From an uncultured Clostridium sp. (GTDB lineage Bacteria > Bacillota > Clostridia > TANB77 > CAG-508): 21,303 nt of DNA. Positions within the stretch are counted from its first letter, which is position 1. The number at the start of each line of letters is the position of its first letter. Shown here piece after piece: positions 7,437 to 16,815 of the stretch. Made by a program: the position numbers and the translations under genes. The DNA lies in contig USOV01000017.1 in assembly GCA_900556455.1 (NCBI GenBank), positions 1-21,303 on the forward strand, written 5' to 3'. The notes beneath the pieces are model-generated. The model worked only from the letters and a program-made list of their open reading frames with translations, made no database searches and was not told the DNA's origin.

Positions 7437-8372
7437 ATGATTAATTTTAATACAGATTTAGCAGATGAAAGACGTGATATTTATAGGAAGGCAAATAAAA
7501 TAGAAAAAGACATCCCAGGAATTGAAACAGAGGAAAGAGATGTAACTCAAGATATAAAGGTATCAACAGTAAAAATAATAAATGAAGAAGGTGCAAATGC
7601 AATAGGAAAACCTGTTGGAACATATATTACTATAGATGTAAAAAAATTAAAACTTGCAGGAGAAGTAGAAATACAAAAAGCTTCAGAAGTAGTTACAGAA
7701 GAACTTAAAAAGATATTTGATAAACACGTACAAAACAGGGACGACATTTTAGTAGTAGGATTAGGAAATGCATATGTAACACCTGATTCTTTAGGACCAA
7801 AAGTAATAAAAGATATAGACGTAACAAGGCATTTTTTAAAATATACACCAGAATATATAGACCCAAACACAAGACCAGTAACAGCAATATCACCAGGAGT
7901 TCTGGGAACAACTGGAATAGAAACATCTGAAATAGTGAAAGGTATAGTAGATAATGTAAAACCAAAATTGGTTATAGTAATAGATAGTTTAGCATCAAAA
8001 AGTATAGAAAGAATAAGTAGCACAATACAAATAGCAGATACAGGAATTGTTCCAGGAGCAGGAGTTGGAAATGAAAGAAATGAATTAAGCCAGAGGACAC
8101 TTGGAATACCAGTAATTGCAATAGGAGTGCCGATGGTTGTAGAAACAGCGACTCTTGTAAATGATGCCTTATATCTTTTTATAAGTAAGCTACAAGAGAG
8201 CGCAAAATCAAATGATGAATTAAACGAACTCAAGGAAAAAGACAATTATAATGCAATAAAAGAAGCTCTGAATCCACAGGGATATAATATGATAGTAACA
8301 CCAAAAGAAATAGATGATTTAATAGAAAATATGAAGGACGTAGTGGCAAGAGGAATAAATTATGCATTATAA
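7437..8372 (+). CDS. gpr: Germination protease GPR
   Basis: GPR is the spore protease that degrades small acid-soluble DNA-binding proteins when a spore germinates; it is made as a zymogen in the forespore and trims its own N-terminal propeptide. The 311-residue protein carries the family blocks NAYVTPDSLGPKVIKDIDVT, SPGVLGTTGIETSEI, VIVIDSLASKSIERI and GAGVGNERNELSQ. The conserved Asp residues of the first and third blocks are present. I chose ATG 7437 rather than the TTG at 7434 because of spacing from GAGGTGG. Its ribosome binding site lies within the terminator stem of the preceding gene, so read-through RNA would hide it. This gene marks the organism as a spore former. I could not assign a sigma-G promoter with confidence. 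Confidence 0.95.
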   Translation: MINFNTDLADERRDIYRKANKIEKDIPGIETEERDVTQDIKVSTVKIINEEGANAIGKPVGTYITIDVKKLKLAGEVEIQKASEVVTEELKKIFDKHVQNRDDILVVGLGNAYVTPDSLGPKVIKDIDVTRHFLKYTPEYIDPNTRPVTAISPGVLGTTGIETSEIVKGIVDNVKPKLVIVIDSLASKSIERISSTIQIADTGIVPGAGVGNERNELSQRTLGIPVIAIGVPMVVETATLVNDALYLFISKLQESAKSNDELNELKEKDNYNAIKEALNPQGYNMIVTPKEIDDLIENMKDVVARGINYAL

Positions 8373-8391
8373 GTATTAAACAGACTATGAT

Positions 8392-9081
8392 TTATAGCAT
8401 GATAATTGATATAATACTTAAAATTAATAAATGAACTGGGTAAAAGATGTAAAATAGATATTTTGCATCTTTACCTTTTTTACCATTATAAAATAGAATA
8501 GGAACAATAGAAAATATTGTAGAATATACCATCATGGAATATTTGCCATTTGAAAATAAATATGACAAAGAAAGACCATATTGAAGTAGAGGTATGGAAT
8601 ATCTAATAAGAACGGCTAGAGCAAACACAAAGCTCATGGCTGTTTTTTTATTGCGTAAAACATAAAACATAAATATTATAAAAACGCCAAAAAAACCATA
8701 ATCAAATTGGCATACTTGGGCAATGATGCATAAAAGTAGACAAGAACAAGCACCTACAGATTTATTATATTTATCATAAATTAAAATAGTAAATAAACCA
8801 AACAATAATGTAAAAATAACATTAATAGCAAAACTATCAAAAACAATATGATAGAAAAGCATAAATGGAATTTGAGAAATAAGAGCAAATAAGCTTAATC
8901 TCAAAATATATTTTTTTATATCATGGGTGTGAATATAACCTTGTACAATTTGAAAACAAAAAATAGGAAAAGCAAGTCTTCCAATATAATTTAGAAAAGT
9001 AAGTTTTCCAATAAAAGCATCACCAATATGATCACAAAACATACTTATACATGCAATAATTTTCAAAACAAAAGAACTCAT
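8392..9081 (-). CDS. TraX-family integral membrane protein
   Basis: A 229-residue membrane protein with about seven to eight hydrophobic segments. It has the TraX-family features MFCDHIGD near the N-terminus, GRLAFPIFCFQIVQGYIHT in the first third and YPVHLLIL near the C-terminus. TraX acetylates F-pilin in E. coli, and the fold is related to membrane acyltransferases; chromosomal copies are common in Clostridia, where the substrate is unknown. It is convergent with gpr (19 bases between the stops) and divergent from radA. AAGGAGTG is well placed before the ATG. There are no conjugation genes nearby, so a role in modifying a surface polymer or pilin is only a guess. Confidence 0.82.
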   Translation of the reverse strand: MSSFVLKIIACISMFCDHIGDAFIGKLTFLNYIGRLAFPIFCFQIVQGYIHTHDIKKYILRLSLFALISQIPFMLFYHIVFDSFAINVIFTLLFGLFTILIYDKYNKSVGACSCLLLCIIAQVCQFDYGFFGVFIIFMFYVLRNKKTAMSFVFALAVLIRYSIPLLQYGLSLSYLFSNGKYSMMVYSTIFSIVPILFYNGKKGKDAKYLFYIFYPVHLLILSIISIIML

Positions 9082-9191
9082 ATATTACACTCCTTTACTT
9101 CTAAAGATTATAATACATAAGAGAAAAAATTACAATAAAAATTAAAGCACATATTGATATGGTGTAGAATGTTAAATTGTTATTAAAATTA

Positions 9192-9220
9192 TTGCAAAGA
9201 AAGCTTTTTTTTGATAGAAT
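9192..9220 (+). promoter_or_regulatory. Promoter of radA-disA
   Basis: TTGCAA (9192-9197), 17-base spacer, TAGAAT (9215-9220). The radA ATG follows 28 bases after the -10, preceded by AAGGAG. Confidence 0.65.
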
Positions 9221-9247
9221 ATATACCGTTAATTTAAGGAGAAAACA

Positions 9248-10610
9248 ATGCCAAAAACAAGTACAATTTTTGTGTGTAGCAATTGTGGAAATGAAGCTAC
9301 AAAATGGTTTGGAAAATGCCCAGCATGTAACAGTTGGAACACATGCTATGAGGAAAAAACAATTCAAAAAAGTGGGTCTAAATCTTCAGAAAAAAGACAA
9401 GTAAAACCTACTTTATTAAAGGATGTCCAAAAACAAAATATAACGAGAAATTCTACAGGATTTGAAGAGTTAGATAGAGTCCTTCGGAGGAGGATTAGTT
9501 AATGGTTCTTTAACACTTCTTCGGAGGGGAACCAGGAATTGGTAAATCAACTTTAATTCTACAAATATGTGATAAAGTACAAGGAGAAGGAAAAGTTCTT
9601 TACGTGTCTGGAGAAGAATCAGCAGAACAGATAAAAATAAGAGCAGATAGGCTAGGAATAAATAATGAAGATATAATGTTTCTGGGAGAAACAGACATAA
9701 GCATTATAGAAGAAGAAATTATAAAATTAAGACCCAAACTTGTAATAATAGATTCTATACAAACAATGTATTCAGATGAAATAACATCAGCACCAGGAAG
9801 TGTAAGCCAAGTAAGAGAAATTACAGCGAAAATAATGAGAACGTGCAAACAAGAAGGAATTACTACAATTATTATAGGACATGTTACTAAAGACCGGAAA
9901 TATTGCAGGCCCAAGAGTGCTAGAACATATGGTGGATACTGTTTTATATTTAGAAGGAGAAAGATATTTTTCATACAGAATACTTCGTGGAGTAAAAAAT
10001 AGATTTGGCTCAACAAATGAAATTGGTATGTTTGAAATGCAAGATAAACGGAATGAACGAAATAAAAAATCCGTCATCAGTATTATTATCAGATAGAACA
10101 GAAAATCCACCAGGAACAGTTGTTGTGGCAAGTATGGAGGGAACAAGACCAATTTTAGTAGAACTACAGGCACTAACAACTCTTAGTGTATTTGGTTTCC
10201 CCAAAAGAACTGCAAATGGAATAGATTTTAATAGACTAACTCTTTTGATTGCAGTGTTAGAAAAAAAAGCAGGAATGGCTTTAGGTAACCAAGATGTTTA
10301 TATGAACATTGTTGGAGGAATAAGAATAAATGAACCAGCACTAGATTTAGGAATAGTTTTAGCTACTGCATCTAGTTTTAAAAATATACCTATCCCAAAT
10401 GATTCTATAGCAATAGGAGAAGTAGGCCTAACTGGAGAAGTAAGAAATGTAAATATGATAGAAAAAAGGATAAAAGAGGCCGAAAAAATGGGATTTAAAA
10501 CATGTATAATTCCAGAAAGTAACAAAAAACTATTGAAAGAAAGCTATAAATTAGATATAATAGGCGTGAAAAATATTATAGAAGCAATGAAATTTTTAGG
10601 GTTAAAATAA
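9248..10610 (+). CDS. radA: DNA repair protein RadA, interrupted by four +1 shifts at CGG codons
   Basis: RadA (Sms) is a RecA-like helicase that promotes branch migration in recombination. The sequence carries the whole protein in pieces: zinc finger CSNCGNEATKWFGKCPAC, Walker A GGEPGIGKSTL, RadA motif KNRFG, and the C-terminal Lon-like domain (ANGIDFNRLTLLIAVLEKKA to GEVGLTGEVRNV). To join them, one C must be skipped at 9485, 9522, 9895 and 10049. Each C is the first base of an in-frame CGG, and skipping it restores a conserved Gly (VLGGG, LLGGEPG, TKDGNIAG, QDKGMNE). Without the shifts, stops follow at 9500, 9543, 10000 and 10094. Corrected, the protein has 452 residues, normal for RadA, and no other damage is visible. 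It may be a recoded gene, a sequencing artefact or, less likely, a pseudogene. Confidence 0.9.
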
Positions 10611-10620
10611 GAGGTGAAAA

Positions 10621-11677
10621 ATGCTAACAGAAATATTAAAAATAATAGCTCCGGGAACTCCACTAAGAGAAGGATTAGATAATATATTAAAAGCAAAAAC
10701 AGGAGCACTTATAATAATAGGAGATTCAGAAGAAGTACTAGATATTGTAGACCGGAGGCTTTAGAATAGATGAAGATTACACACCAGCAAAACTTTATGA
10801 ACTTGCAAAAATGGACGGAGCAATAATTTTAAGTAAAGACTTAAAGAAAATACTATTAGCAAATACTCAAATAATTCCGTCTTGTAAAATATTAACAGAT
10901 GAAACAGGAACAAGACACAGGACAGCGGAACGTACAGCAAAACAAACAGGAGAACTCGTTATCAGTATTTCACAAAGAAGAAATATAATAACAGTATTTA
11001 AAGGAGATTTTAGGTATACCATAGAAGATACTGCAAAAATTATAACAAGAGCAAATCAAGCTTTGCAAACACTAGAAAATTATAAGAAAGTATTTGATAC
11101 AAAACTAGGAATCCTAAACGAATATGAATTTAATGATATTGTAACACTAGATAATGTAATAACATGTTTACAAAGAGTAGAAATGGTGATGAAAATATCT
11201 GAAGAAGTAAATAGAGCAATTTATGAGCTGGGAATAGATGGATTTTTAGTAAAAATGCAGTTAGAAGAATTAATAGAAAATTTACCAAATGAGGAATTAT
11301 TGATAATTAAAGATTATGTAGCACCATCAAGAAGATTAATCCCAGAAAAGATTTTAAACTTAATAAGAGAAAATGCAAAAGATGGATTTATAGATTCAAA
11401 TACAATTGCAAAACTTTTAGGATATGAAGTCTTTGAAAATTATGAAGAAATTGCAGTATATCCAAGAGGGTATAGAATATTAAGCAAGATACCAAGAATG
11501 CCAAATACAATAGTAAATAATTTAGTAAAAACATTTAAATCTTTTCAACATATTCTTGCAGCCGATATTCAGAAACTAGATGAAGTGGAAGGAATTGGAG
11601 AAGTGAGAGCAAGAACAATAAAACAATCTTTAAGAAGAATGCAAGAACAATTTATGTTTGATAATTTAATGATATAA
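10621..11677 (+). CDS. disA: Diadenylate cyclase DisA, interrupted by one +1 shift at a CGG codon
   Basis: DisA makes c-di-AMP from two ATP and scans DNA for damage before sporulation or germination. The start is ATG 10621 after AAGAGGTG, ten bases past the radA stop. Codons 1-44 (ending DIVD) are in one frame; then an in-frame CGG at 10753-10755 precedes a stop (10762). Skipping the C gives GGA (DGGFRID), and the frame stays open to 11677. Corrected length is 351 residues, normal for DisA. The cyclase motifs DGA (MDGAIILS) and RHR (GTRHRTAER) are present, followed by the linker helices and the C-terminal helix-hairpin-helix domain (EVEGIGEVRARTIKQSL). A protein starting at 10811 would lack the first part of the cyclase fold, so internal initiation is unlikely to yield a working enzyme. 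Confidence 0.92.
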
Positions 11678-11697
11678 AACAAAGGAGAAATGCGTAA

Positions 11698-12892
11698 ATG
11701 GAAAACTTGAAAAGAGTAAGGGGAAACGTAGATCACCTACAGTTAGAAAAGCAAAAAAGCAATCAAGAAGGAATAACAATAATAGCATTAATTCTAACAA
11801 TCATTATTATACTTATATTAACATCTGTTACAGTATATGTGGGAACAGGAAACATATCGAATTCTAAAATGGTAAACTTTGTTTCATATATGCAGACAAT
11901 ACAAAAGAAAGTAGATTTCATATCTGAATATGAAAATTACTCGAACTATGGAGAAGAACTTACAAGCGACAATAAAAGCCGATTAGAAGATATTTTAAAT
12001 AACTCAAATGAAAGTTTTTTAACCACAACAGAAAGTACATATCTTAGATATTTTGATAGTAGCCATATAGCTTCTGACTTAGAACTGGAAAATGTAGATG
12101 ATGAAATAGTAGTAGATTTTAACACAAGAGAAGTAATAAGCTTAAATGGAACAACATATGAAAATAAAATTTATTACACACAATACTATTTACCAGGAGG
12201 ACAAACTCTAAAACAGCAAACAGAAGAAGTAAGCAGAATAGTAAGTTTTGGTGATATTACATCTAATATAGATGGACTTAATGCAACATTTACAATTACA
12301 AGTATAAGCTTAACAAATGGAACTCTAAGTTATGGAAAAATGGATTCTAATAATGTAATAAAATGGACAACTATAACAGATTATACAAAAAAAGGAGAAA
12401 ATGTCACAAGCCAAAATATTATAGAATCTGGATTATATTATTTTAGACTAGTAGATAATACTACAGGTCAAGATAATGCAGATAGTGAAGGAAATTACCC
12501 ATCAGTAGAGTTAAAACTAACAAATACACCAAAATTACAAGGTAATTTAACAGATTTAAGTTCGCCATATGATTACTCAAACTTAAATGATTCTACAAAA
12601 TGGGCATTTGCAACAGATAGTACAAATGCTGCAAAATTAGTTTATTATGTTTGGATCCCACGATTTGTTTATAAACTAAATGCATCTGGCACATTAGAAG
12701 AGTTACAATTCTTAAGGGGAACATCAGATGTAACAAGTGGTGGAGAATATATAAATAGTGCTGATTGGACTATACCGCATGTATTTGCATCTGGAAACAC
12801 ACAAAAAACAGGAGTATGGGTAAAAGTTAATTCACCAGCACAAACGCGGTATAGATATAATTGACATATTAAAAACAGGAAGAATATTGTAA
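11698..12892 (+). CDS. Type IV prepilin-like protein, possible +1 shift at CGG near the C-terminus
   Basis: The N-terminus has a charged leader (about 28 residues), then QEGITIIALILTIIIILIL, the prepilin cleavage/assembly helix common in clostridial pilin-like proteins. The rest is a Thr/Asn/Ser-rich exported domain with VYYVWIPRFVYKL near residue 320. The zero frame ends at TGA 12862-12864 with the residues TRYRYN after an in-frame CGG at 12847. Skipping the C reads GGT and continues to TAA 12890-12892, giving the tail QTGIDIIDILKTGRIL (397 residues in total), which looks more like a protein end than TRYRYN. The extended end is inferred from the same rule seen in radA and disA; otherwise the gene is 11698-12864. 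AAAGGAG precedes the start. No pilus assembly genes are in the window. Confidence 0.75.
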
Positions 12893-12952
12893 TTTAAAAA
12901 AGTGAGATAAAATTAAATACTCACTTCAATAATAAAAAAGGAGAATGATAAA

Positions 12953-13660
12953 ATGAAAAAGAAAATAATTTTAGCAAGTATAACATTAATAGTAGTATTA
13001 GGAATAATAGGATTTATGGCATATGGTTATTATAATAAAGTGACTTTAAAAGCAAAAAATCCAATAGTTACAATGGAAATAGCAGATTATGGAACAGTAA
13101 AAATAGAGTTATACCCAGAAATGGCACCAAACACAGTAAGAAACTTTGTAAAATTAATAAATGAAGGGTACTACAATGGATTAACATTTCATAGAGTAGA
13201 AGAAACATTAATTCAAGGTGGAGACAAAGCAGGAACAGGAGCTGGAGCAACAGAATACTCAATTGAAGGTGAATTTGAAAAAAATGGACATAAAGAAAAC
13301 ACATTAAGTTTTGAAAGAGGAACATTAGGTCTAGCAAGACAAGATTTTTCAATTTACTATTACTACACAGGAGATACAAGTTATTTAACTGCAGGATATA
13401 ATTCAGGATGTACACAATTTTTCATTACTGCAAAAGATTGCAGTGAAAATTTTGATGGATATTATTGCGCATTTGGAAAAGTAATAGAAGGAATGGATAT
13501 AGTAGACCAAATAACCAAAATAGAAACAGAATTTGAAACAAATGAAGAAACTGGTGAAACAAAAGCAACAACAACACCTGTAAACCCACCAGTAATAACA
13601 AGTATGACAGTAGACACATTTGGAATAAAATATAATGAACCAGAAGTAATAAAAAAATAA
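12953..13660 (+). CDS. Membrane-anchored cyclophilin-type peptidyl-prolyl isomerase
   Basis: This 235-residue protein begins with KKK and a single hydrophobic segment (about residues 4-26), placing the rest outside the membrane. Residues 40-220 are a cyclophilin domain: VKIELYPEMAPNTVRNFVKL, FHRVEETLIQGGD (catalytic Arg within FHR) and SGCTQFFITAKD, followed by FGKVIEGMDIVDQI. There is an insertion rich in Tyr (YYYYTGDTSYLT) between the last two blocks. It probably helps fold exported proteins. AAAGGAG is spaced correctly. A weak AGTGAG/CTCACT hairpin without a T-run lies upstream. Confidence 0.92.
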   Translation: MKKKIILASITLIVVLGIIGFMAYGYYNKVTLKAKNPIVTMEIADYGTVKIELYPEMAPNTVRNFVKLINEGYYNGLTFHRVEETLIQGGDKAGTGAGATEYSIEGEFEKNGHKENTLSFERGTLGLARQDFSIYYYYTGDTSYLTAGYNSGCTQFFITAKDCSENFDGYYCAFGKVIEGMDIVDQITKIETEFETNEETGETKATTTPVNPPVITSMTVDTFGIKYNEPEVIKK

Positions 13661-13675
13661 AATAATTATTAACAC

Positions 13676-13709
13676 ATTTGCGGGTCGCCCTAGGGTGCGA
13701 CCCCTACAA
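13676..13709. repeat. REP-like palindromic intergenic repeat, copy 1
   Basis: The palindrome GGGTCGC-CCTAGGG-TGCGACCC lies between TTTGC and CTACA in an otherwise AT-rich gap. Its reverse complement matches 17139-17170 at both edges (TGTAGGGGTCGC at one edge, GCGAYCC...GCAA at the other). It resembles short dispersed repeats seen in many Firmicute genomes. Confidence 0.65.
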
Positions 13710-13757
13710 TCTTTTACAAATAAGTTAATGATATAATAAAGAAAGGAAGAAGATAAA

Positions 13758-15143
13758 ATGGCACAAAAATCAATGGAAAAAATAGTAGCATTATGCAAAA
13801 ACAGAGGATACATATATCCGGGCTCAGAAATATATGGAGGATTAGCAAATACATGGGATTATGGACCATTAGGAGTAGAATTTAAAAACAATGTAAAAAA
13901 TGCATGGAGAAAAAAATTCGTACAAGAAAATAAATACAATGTAGGACTAGATGCAGCAATACTAATGAATCCACAAACATGGGTAGCATCAGGACATGTA
14001 GGAGGATTTAGCGACCCACTTATAGACTGCAAAGCTTGTAAAACAAGACATAGAGCAGACAAATTAATAGAAGATTGGATGCATGAAAATGGAGTAGACG
14101 AAGTAGTAGATGGCTGGGAAGACGAAAAAATGGTAAACTTTATTAAAGAAAAAGGAATTGTTTGCCCAGAATGTGGAAAAAATGACTTTACAAGTATTAG
14201 AAAATTTAACTTAATGTTTAAAACTTTTCAAGGGGTAACAGAAGATAGTAAAGCAGAACTATATTTAAGACCAGAAACAGCACAAGGTATATTTGTAAAC
14301 TTTAAAAATGTACTTAGAACAACAAGAAGAAAATTACCAATGGGAATAGCACAAATTGGTAAATCATTTAGAAATGAAATAACACCAGGAAACTTTACAT
14401 TCAGAACCAGAGAATTTGAACAAATGGAATTAGAATTTTTCTGCAAACCAGGAACAGACCTAGAATGGTTTGAATATTGGAGAAGTTTTTGCAAAAATTG
14501 GTTATTAAACTTAGGCATAAAAGAAGAAAATATAAGACTAAGAGACCACTCACCAGAAGAATTATGCTTCTATAGCAAAGGAACTACAGATATAGAATTT
14601 TTATTCCCATTTGGCTGGGGAGAACTTTGGGGAATTGCAGATAGAACAGACTATGACTTAAAACAACATATGGAATATTCTAAGGAAGACTTTACATATC
14701 TAGACCAAGAAACAGGAGAAAAATTTGTACCATATTGTGTAGAACCATCTCTTGGATGTGATAGAGTTGCACTTGCATTCTTATGTGATGCATATGATGA
14801 GGAAGAAATTGCTGAAGGTGACGTAAGAACAGTGTTACATTTACATCCAGCTTTAGCACCATATAAAGTAGCGGTACTACCACTTTCTAAAAAACTATCT
14901 GGAAAAGCAACAGAAGTATTTGAAAAACTATCTAAAAAATATATGTGTGAATATGATGAAGCAGGAAGTATAGGAAAAAGATATAGAAGAGAAGATGAAA
15001 TAGGAACACCATATTGTATAACAGTAGACTTCGAAACAGAAAACGATAACTCAGTAACAATAAGAGATAGAGACACAATGGAACAAGTAAGAGTGAACAT
15101 AGATGAACTAGAAAACTGGTTAGATGAAAAATTAGAATTTTAA
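13758..15143 (+). CDS. glyS: Glycyl-tRNA synthetase (dimeric, class II)
   Basis: This enzyme charges tRNA-Gly with glycine. The 461-residue protein is a complete alpha2-type GlyRS: N-terminal ICALCKNRGYIYPG-like block with GLANTWDYGPLG, zinc-type cysteines in CKACKTRHRAD and CPECGKND, motif 2 FRNEITPGNFTFRTREFEQM, motif 3 GCDRVALAFL, and the C-terminal anticodon-binding domain (about 355-461). AAAGGAAGAAG precedes ATG. There is no T-box leader: the upstream gap (13661-13757) holds the REP-like repeat instead. The nucleoside kinase gene starts 10 bases after the stop. Confidence 0.96.
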   Translation: MAQKSMEKIVALCKNRGYIYPGSEIYGGLANTWDYGPLGVEFKNNVKNAWRKKFVQENKYNVGLDAAILMNPQTWVASGHVGGFSDPLIDCKACKTRHRADKLIEDWMHENGVDEVVDGWEDEKMVNFIKEKGIVCPECGKNDFTSIRKFNLMFKTFQGVTEDSKAELYLRPETAQGIFVNFKNVLRTTRRKLPMGIAQIGKSFRNEITPGNFTFRTREFEQMELEFFCKPGTDLEWFEYWRSFCKNWLLNLGIKEENIRLRDHSPEELCFYSKGTTDIEFLFPFGWGELWGIADRTDYDLKQHMEYSKEDFTYLDQETGEKFVPYCVEPSLGCDRVALAFLCDAYDEEEIAEGDVRTVLHLHPALAPYKVAVLPLSKKLSGKATEVFEKLSKKYMCEYDEAGSIGKRYRREDEIGTPYCITVDFETENDNSVTIRDRDTMEQVRVNIDELENWLDEKLEF

Positions 15144-15153
15144 GGTGGAAAAA

Positions 15154-16794
15154 ATGCAAGTAAAATACAAAGATATAATAATAGATGTAAAGAAAGGCAC
15201 AAAAGTTAACGAACTGTTAAAGAAATATATTGAGGAAGACGCATTAAAACCAATAGCATGTAGATTTAATAATGAAGTAAAAAGATTGGACATGCCAATA
15301 GAAACAGATGGAGAAATAGAACTTATAGATATAACAAACAAAGACGGAATAAGAGTATATAGAAGAGGACTGATTTTTATTGTATGTATGGCATTTAAAG
15401 AATTATTCCCAAAAGCAAAACTTACAATAGAATATCAATTATATCATTCTATGTTTTGCACAGTAGAAAATGCAGAAATAACAGATGATGTGTTAAGACA
15501 AGTTCAAAATAAAGTAGATGAAATAATAGCCAAAAACATACCAATAACAAAAAAGGTTATGACTAGGGAACAAGCTATGTCATTCTATAAAAACACAGAC
15601 GATTTAAGAGGAGAGGCACAGCTAGAACTATCTAGTAGAGAAATTGTAACATTATATTATTGTAATAACTATTATAATTATTTATATGGTGTAATGCCGC
15701 TTTCAACAGGATGCATTTCACAATATGAACTTAAAAAATATGATACAGGATTTTTAATAAGATACCCAAGTAGAAAAACTCCTGAAAAGGTACCAGAACT
15801 AAAAGATACAAAAAAATTGTATAATGCACTAAAAGAAAATGACCAAACACATAAAATCCTAGAAATAAGTACGCTTCATAAGCTAAATAATATAGTTAGA
15901 AAAGGGAATATAAAGGAATACATTTTATTAGATGAAGCTCTTCATGAGAAAAAAATTGCAAATATCGCAGATAGCATAGCAAACAGCCAGCAAGTAAAAT
16001 TAGTAGCAATTGCAGGACCATCTTCATCTGGAAAAACAACATTTTCTAAAAGACTATGCTTACAATTAAGATTAAACAACTTAAAACCAGTTCCAATTTC
16101 TGTAGATAATTATTTTGTAGAAAGAGAAGAGACACCACTTGATAAAAATGGAAATTATGATTTTGAATCTATAGAAGCAATAGATACAAAATTATTAAAT
16201 AGTGACATTATGAAATTATTAAATGGGGAAGAAATACAGGCTCCAACATTTAATTTCCACACAGGTCATAAAGAATATTTAGGAAATACAATGAAACTGG
16301 GTAAGGATGAAATTTTAGTAATGGAAGGAATTCATTGCCTAAATGATGATTTAACATATTTAATACCTAAAGAGCAAAAATTTAAAATATATATAAGTGC
16401 ACTTACGGTTTTAAACATAGATAATTACAACAGAATATCAACAACCGATACAAGATTAATTAGAAGAATAGTTAGAGATAAACAATTCAGAGGCTATAAT
16501 GCAAAACATACTTTAGAAATGTGGCCATCTGTAAATGATGGAGAAGAGAAAAATATATTTGTGTTCCAAGAAGAAGCGGATGCAATGTTTAATTCATCTT
16601 TAATATATGAATTAAGTGTATTAAAACAATATGCAATTCCAGTATTTAAAGAAATAGATGCAACATCTCCACTATATTCAGAAGCAAAAAGATTACAAAC
16701 ATTGCTATCATATTTTGAGACAATAGATTCAAAAGACGTGCCTAGTAATTCTTTACTAAGAGAATTTATAGGAGGCTCAATATTTGAAGATTAA
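15154..16794 (+). CDS. TGS-domain nucleoside (uridine) kinase
   Basis: The 546-residue protein has an N-terminal TGS-like domain (about 1-65), a region like the second additional domain of threonyl-tRNA synthetase (about 70-200), and a C-terminal P-loop uridine kinase domain. Walker A is GPSSSGKTTFSKRL (about 288-301), followed by SVDNYFV, a TFNFHTGHKEY substrate block and LVMEGIHCLN. This architecture is standard for the large clostridial uridine kinase-like proteins, whose exact substrate is not settled. I chose ATG 15154 over GTG 15145 because GGTGG just after the glyS stop serves as ribosome binding site. It is translationally close to glyS. Confidence 0.9.
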   Translation: MQVKYKDIIIDVKKGTKVNELLKKYIEEDALKPIACRFNNEVKRLDMPIETDGEIELIDITNKDGIRVYRRGLIFIVCMAFKELFPKAKLTIEYQLYHSMFCTVENAEITDDVLRQVQNKVDEIIAKNIPITKKVMTREQAMSFYKNTDDLRGEAQLELSSREIVTLYYCNNYYNYLYGVMPLSTGCISQYELKKYDTGFLIRYPSRKTPEKVPELKDTKKLYNALKENDQTHKILEISTLHKLNNIVRKGNIKEYILLDEALHEKKIANIADSIANSQQVKLVAIAGPSSSGKTTFSKRLCLQLRLNNLKPVPISVDNYFVEREETPLDKNGNYDFESIEAIDTKLLNSDIMKLLNGEEIQAPTFNFHTGHKEYLGNTMKLGKDEILVMEGIHCLNDDLTYLIPKEQKFKIYISALTVLNIDNYNRISTTDTRLIRRIVRDKQFRGYNAKHTLEMWPSVNDGEEKNIFVFQEEADAMFNSSLIYELSVLKQYAIPVFKEIDATSPLYSEAKRLQTLLSYFETIDSKDVPSNSLLREFIGGSIFED

Positions 16795-16815
16795 TACCTA
16801 ATATAAGGAGAAAAA

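Noticed and set aside
8392..9081. TraX as a sign of a conjugative element
   Set aside because: No relaxase, coupling protein or other transfer genes are nearby; chromosomal TraX-like genes are common in Clostridia.
9485..9524. Classical prfB-like slippage at CTT
   Set aside because: Two of the sites follow CTT, but the others follow GAC, AAA and ACG, so the shared element is CGG, not the preceding codon.
12897..12928. Hairpin AAGTGAG/CTCACTT as a terminator after the prepilin gene
   Set aside because: Short stem and no T-run after it.
13661..13757. T-box riboswitch before glyS
   Set aside because: The gap is under 100 bases and holds a REP-like palindrome; no T-box sequence or specifier stem is present.
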